From positions 1 to 7,220 of the forward strand of contig CAMHRJ010000110.1 of assembly GCA_946187475.1 (NCBI GenBank): 7,220 nt of DNA. Direction: 5' to 3'. Position 1 is the first letter of the stretch; each line of letters begins with the position of its first letter. Under the pieces are notes generated by a model. That model had not been told where the DNA came from. It saw only the letters and a list, made by a program, of their open reading frames with translations, and ran no database searches. This DNA is from an uncultured Clostridia bacterium (GTDB lineage Bacteria > Bacillota > Clostridia > Oscillospirales > Oscillospiraceae). Shown piece after piece: positions 5,964 through 7,220 of this stretch. A program made the translations under genes and the position numbers.

Positions 5964-5969
5964 CTCCTT
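5964..5969 (-). promoter_or_regulatory. Strong ribosome binding site deciding the hfq start
   Basis: AAGGAG on the minus strand, 9 bases before the ATG at 5954. The in-frame ATG at 5987 has no comparable site; the one at 6005 has only GGGAG closely upstream. Confidence 0.75.
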
Positions 5970-5993
5970 CTCTTTAGAGCGGGCCATTTTATA

Positions 5994-6002
5994 AGTATAC
6001 CA
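5994..6002 (-). promoter_or_regulatory. Extended -10 promoter for hfq and the adaptor gene
   Basis: TGGTATACT on the minus strand (6002 to 5994) fits the extended -10 form TGn plus TATAAT, five of six in the hexamer. The -35 region about 17 bases upstream (TTTCAT or TTCATG) is weak, as is common with extended -10 promoters. Predicted start near 5986 gives a leader of about 32 bases holding the hfq ribosome site. It lies in the 129-base interval between the miaA stop and the hfq ATG. Confidence 0.5.
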
Positions 6003-6083
6003 CATTCTCCCGCCCCATGAAATAGTGAAATTCTACAAATAAAACCCAGTGCCATCCAGCTCCGGCGATTCATTTGCAGTACT

Positions 6084-7028
6084 TCATTCTATTCCATGGC
6101 TGCGGAGGAATTCTGTCGAATGCCGCAGGGCCTCTGCCAGGTCCGGCGATTTTCCGAACCGGTGCCATTCCGTGGCGGCGTCCCGGCGGAACCAGGTTAG
6201 CTGCCGCTTGGCGTAGCGGCGGGATTCCTGGCGGATCTTCTCCGCCGCTTCCCCGGCGCTGCAGCGTCCCCGCACCGCGTCCACGGCCTCCTTGTAGCCG
6301 ATGGCCTGCATGGCGGTGCAGCCGGCATCCACCCCGGAACCCAGCAGGGCGCGCACTTCCTCCAGAAGTCCCATTTCGAACATGCGGTCCACCCGCCGGT
6401 CGATCCGGTCGTAGAGATCCTGCCGGTCGAGAAAGTCCAGGGCCAGCTTCGCCGCCTCATACCGGGGCGGCAGTGCCCGGGTCTCGGCGTCGTGCCGGGT
6501 GATGGTCTTCCCCGTGAGCAGATAGACCTCCATGGCCCGGACGATGCGCTTTTTGTCCGCCGGGTGGAGCTTTGCCGCCCGCTCCGGGTCCACCTTCCGC
6601 AGCTCGCCCAGAAGTCCCGCCCCGCCCAGCTCATCATAGCGCTCGCTGAGCTCCTGACGCAGGGCCGGGTCCACCGGCCCGCCGGCGAAGGTCCTGCCTG
6701 AGAGCAGGGAGTCGATATAGAGCCCCGTGCCGCCGACGATCACCGGCAGCTTCCCCCGGGCGAGGATGTCCTCCACGCAGGCGGAGGCCTCCTCCACATA
6801 CCGGGCCACGGAGTAGTTTTCCTCCGGGTCTGCCACATCCATCATGTGGTGCGGTACGCCCTGCATCTCCTCGGCGGTGGGCTTGGCGGTGCCCACGTCC
6901 ATGCGGCGGTAAATCTGCATGGAGTCGGCAGAGACCACCTCCCCGCCCAGTTTCAGGCACAAAGCGACCCCCAGCGCGGTCTTTCCGGAGGCCGTGGGCC
7001 CTGTTATGACAGCGATTTTCGGCGCCAT
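6084..7028 (-). CDS. miaA: tRNA dimethylallyltransferase MiaA
   Basis: Transfers a dimethylallyl group from DMAPP to N6 of adenosine 37 in tRNAs that read U-starting codons (i6A37), improving decoding. The 314 residues match the family. The P-loop GPTASGKT is at 10-17; D35-S36-x-Q38 of SADSMQIYR marks the DMAPP/tRNA site; HHMMDVADP, VGGTGLYIDSLL, RIVRAMEVYLLTGK, MQAIGYKE and the C-terminal RYAKRQLTWFRR all fit. I take the ATG at 7028, 10 bases from AAGGAG (7039-7044); a TTG at 7034 is in frame but only 4 bases from that site. Downstream, hfq follows after 129 bases with its own promoter, so part of hfq expression may still come from miaA read-through. I see no convincing terminator after miaA. 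Confidence 0.97.
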   Translation of the reverse strand: MAPKIAVITGPTASGKTALGVALCLKLGGEVVSADSMQIYRRMDVGTAKPTAEEMQGVPHHMMDVADPEENYSVARYVEEASACVEDILARGKLPVIVGGTGLYIDSLLSGRTFAGGPVDPALRQELSERYDELGGAGLLGELRKVDPERAAKLHPADKKRIVRAMEVYLLTGKTITRHDAETRALPPRYEAAKLALDFLDRQDLYDRIDRRVDRMFEMGLLEEVRALLGSGVDAGCTAMQAIGYKEAVDAVRGRCSAGEAAEKIRQESRRYAKRQLTWFRRDAATEWHRFGKSPDLAEALRHSTEFLRSHGIE

Positions 7029-7082
7029 AAGCAAATTTCTCCTTAAATTTTCATTTTAGGGCTATGCAAATTATTAGAAAAG

Positions 7083-7091
7083 TGTTAAAAT
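7083..7091 (+). promoter_or_regulatory. Possible extended -10 promoter for the DegV-family gene
   Basis: TGTTAAAAT fits TGn plus TAAAAT (five of six). The -35 position 17 bases upstream (7063-7068, TATGCA) matches three of six. Start of transcription would be near 7098, leaving a leader of about 43 bases. The 112-base divergent gap is AT-rich and must also hold a promoter for miaA; the best minus-strand candidate there is TTTTCT, 17 bases, TAAAAT, which is weak. Confidence 0.35.
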
Positions 7092-7140
7092 CCCCATGTT
7101 ATCATTGAAAAACCACGGAATTTCACGATGAGGTGATCGA

Positions 7141-7220
7141 TTGAACATTAAAATTTCCGCCGACAGCACCTGCGACCTCTCCCCTGCGCTGATTGAGCAG
7201 TACGGCATCGGCATTACCCC
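7141..7220 (+). CDS. DegV-family fatty-acid-binding protein, first 26 codons, cut by the right edge
   Basis: DegV/FakB proteins hold a fatty acid, and some present it to the kinase FakA for phosphorylation and use in membrane lipid synthesis. Only the N-terminus is in view: (M)NIKISADSTCDLSPALIE then QYGIGITP, which matches the family opening, in which the serine/threonine of the D-S-T stretch contacts the lipid head. The start must be the TTG at 7141: an in-frame TGA at 7129-7131 lies just upstream with no start codon between, and GAGGTG (7130-7135) is 5 bases before the TTG. It is divergent from miaA. Whether it is a FakB or an orphan DegV cannot be told from this fragment. Confidence 0.85.
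   Translation, partial: MNIKISADSTCDLSPALIEQYGIGIT

Noticed and set aside
5955..6005. Longer Hfq beginning at 6005 or 5987
   Set aside because: The added residues do not belong to the family, both starts lie at or upstream of the predicted transcription start, and the best ribosome site fits 5954.
6030..6075. Terminator after miaA (CCGG...CTGG followed by TTTTATTTG on minus)
   Set aside because: Only about four pairs with a 12-base loop; too weak to call.

Overview
The window comes from a GC-rich Gram-positive bacterium. The best guess is a Clostridia of the Oscillospirales type (relatives of Flavonifractor or Oscillibacter). The support is the gene order miaA-hfq and yggS(ylmE)-sepF-divIVA-ileS, Firmicute-style DivIVA and SepF, strong AGGAG-type ribosome sites, and third codon positions heavy in G and C. 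The genus is an inference from protein style, not from a search.

All complete genes lie on the minus strand, so they read from right to left. From the right edge: a DegV-family lipid-binding protein starts on the plus strand (7141, cut by the edge). It is divergent from miaA (7028-6084), which is followed by hfq (5954-5730), a membrane-anchored HlyD-like adaptor (5701-4496), yggS/ylmE (4341-3646), sepF (3629-3036), divIVA (3017-2295), and the first 733 codons of ileS (2201 to the left edge). Gaps inside hfq-adaptor and yggS-sepF-divIVA are 16 to 28 bases, so these look like operons. Longer gaps fall at miaA/hfq (with an extended -10 promoter), adaptor/yggS (with a repeat element) and divIVA/ileS (with an intrinsic terminator).

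Functionally the window joins RNA and translation genes (MiaA tRNA modification, Hfq sRNA chaperone, isoleucyl-tRNA synthetase) with the division and pole cluster (SepF tethers FtsZ to the membrane, DivIVA marks curved membrane) and a PLP-homeostasis protein. The adaptor sits between the two groups with no transporter partner in view.

Two non-coding signals stand out. First, a near-consensus housekeeping promoter (TTGACA, 17 bases, GATAAT) is buried in the yggS coding sequence and points at sepF-divIVA. Second, a ~130-base palindromic element lies between the adaptor and yggS, with arms of degenerate 7-base tandem units and three small hairpins in its core. No phage, CRISPR, insertion sequence or defence system is visible; apart from these two signals the window is core-genome.
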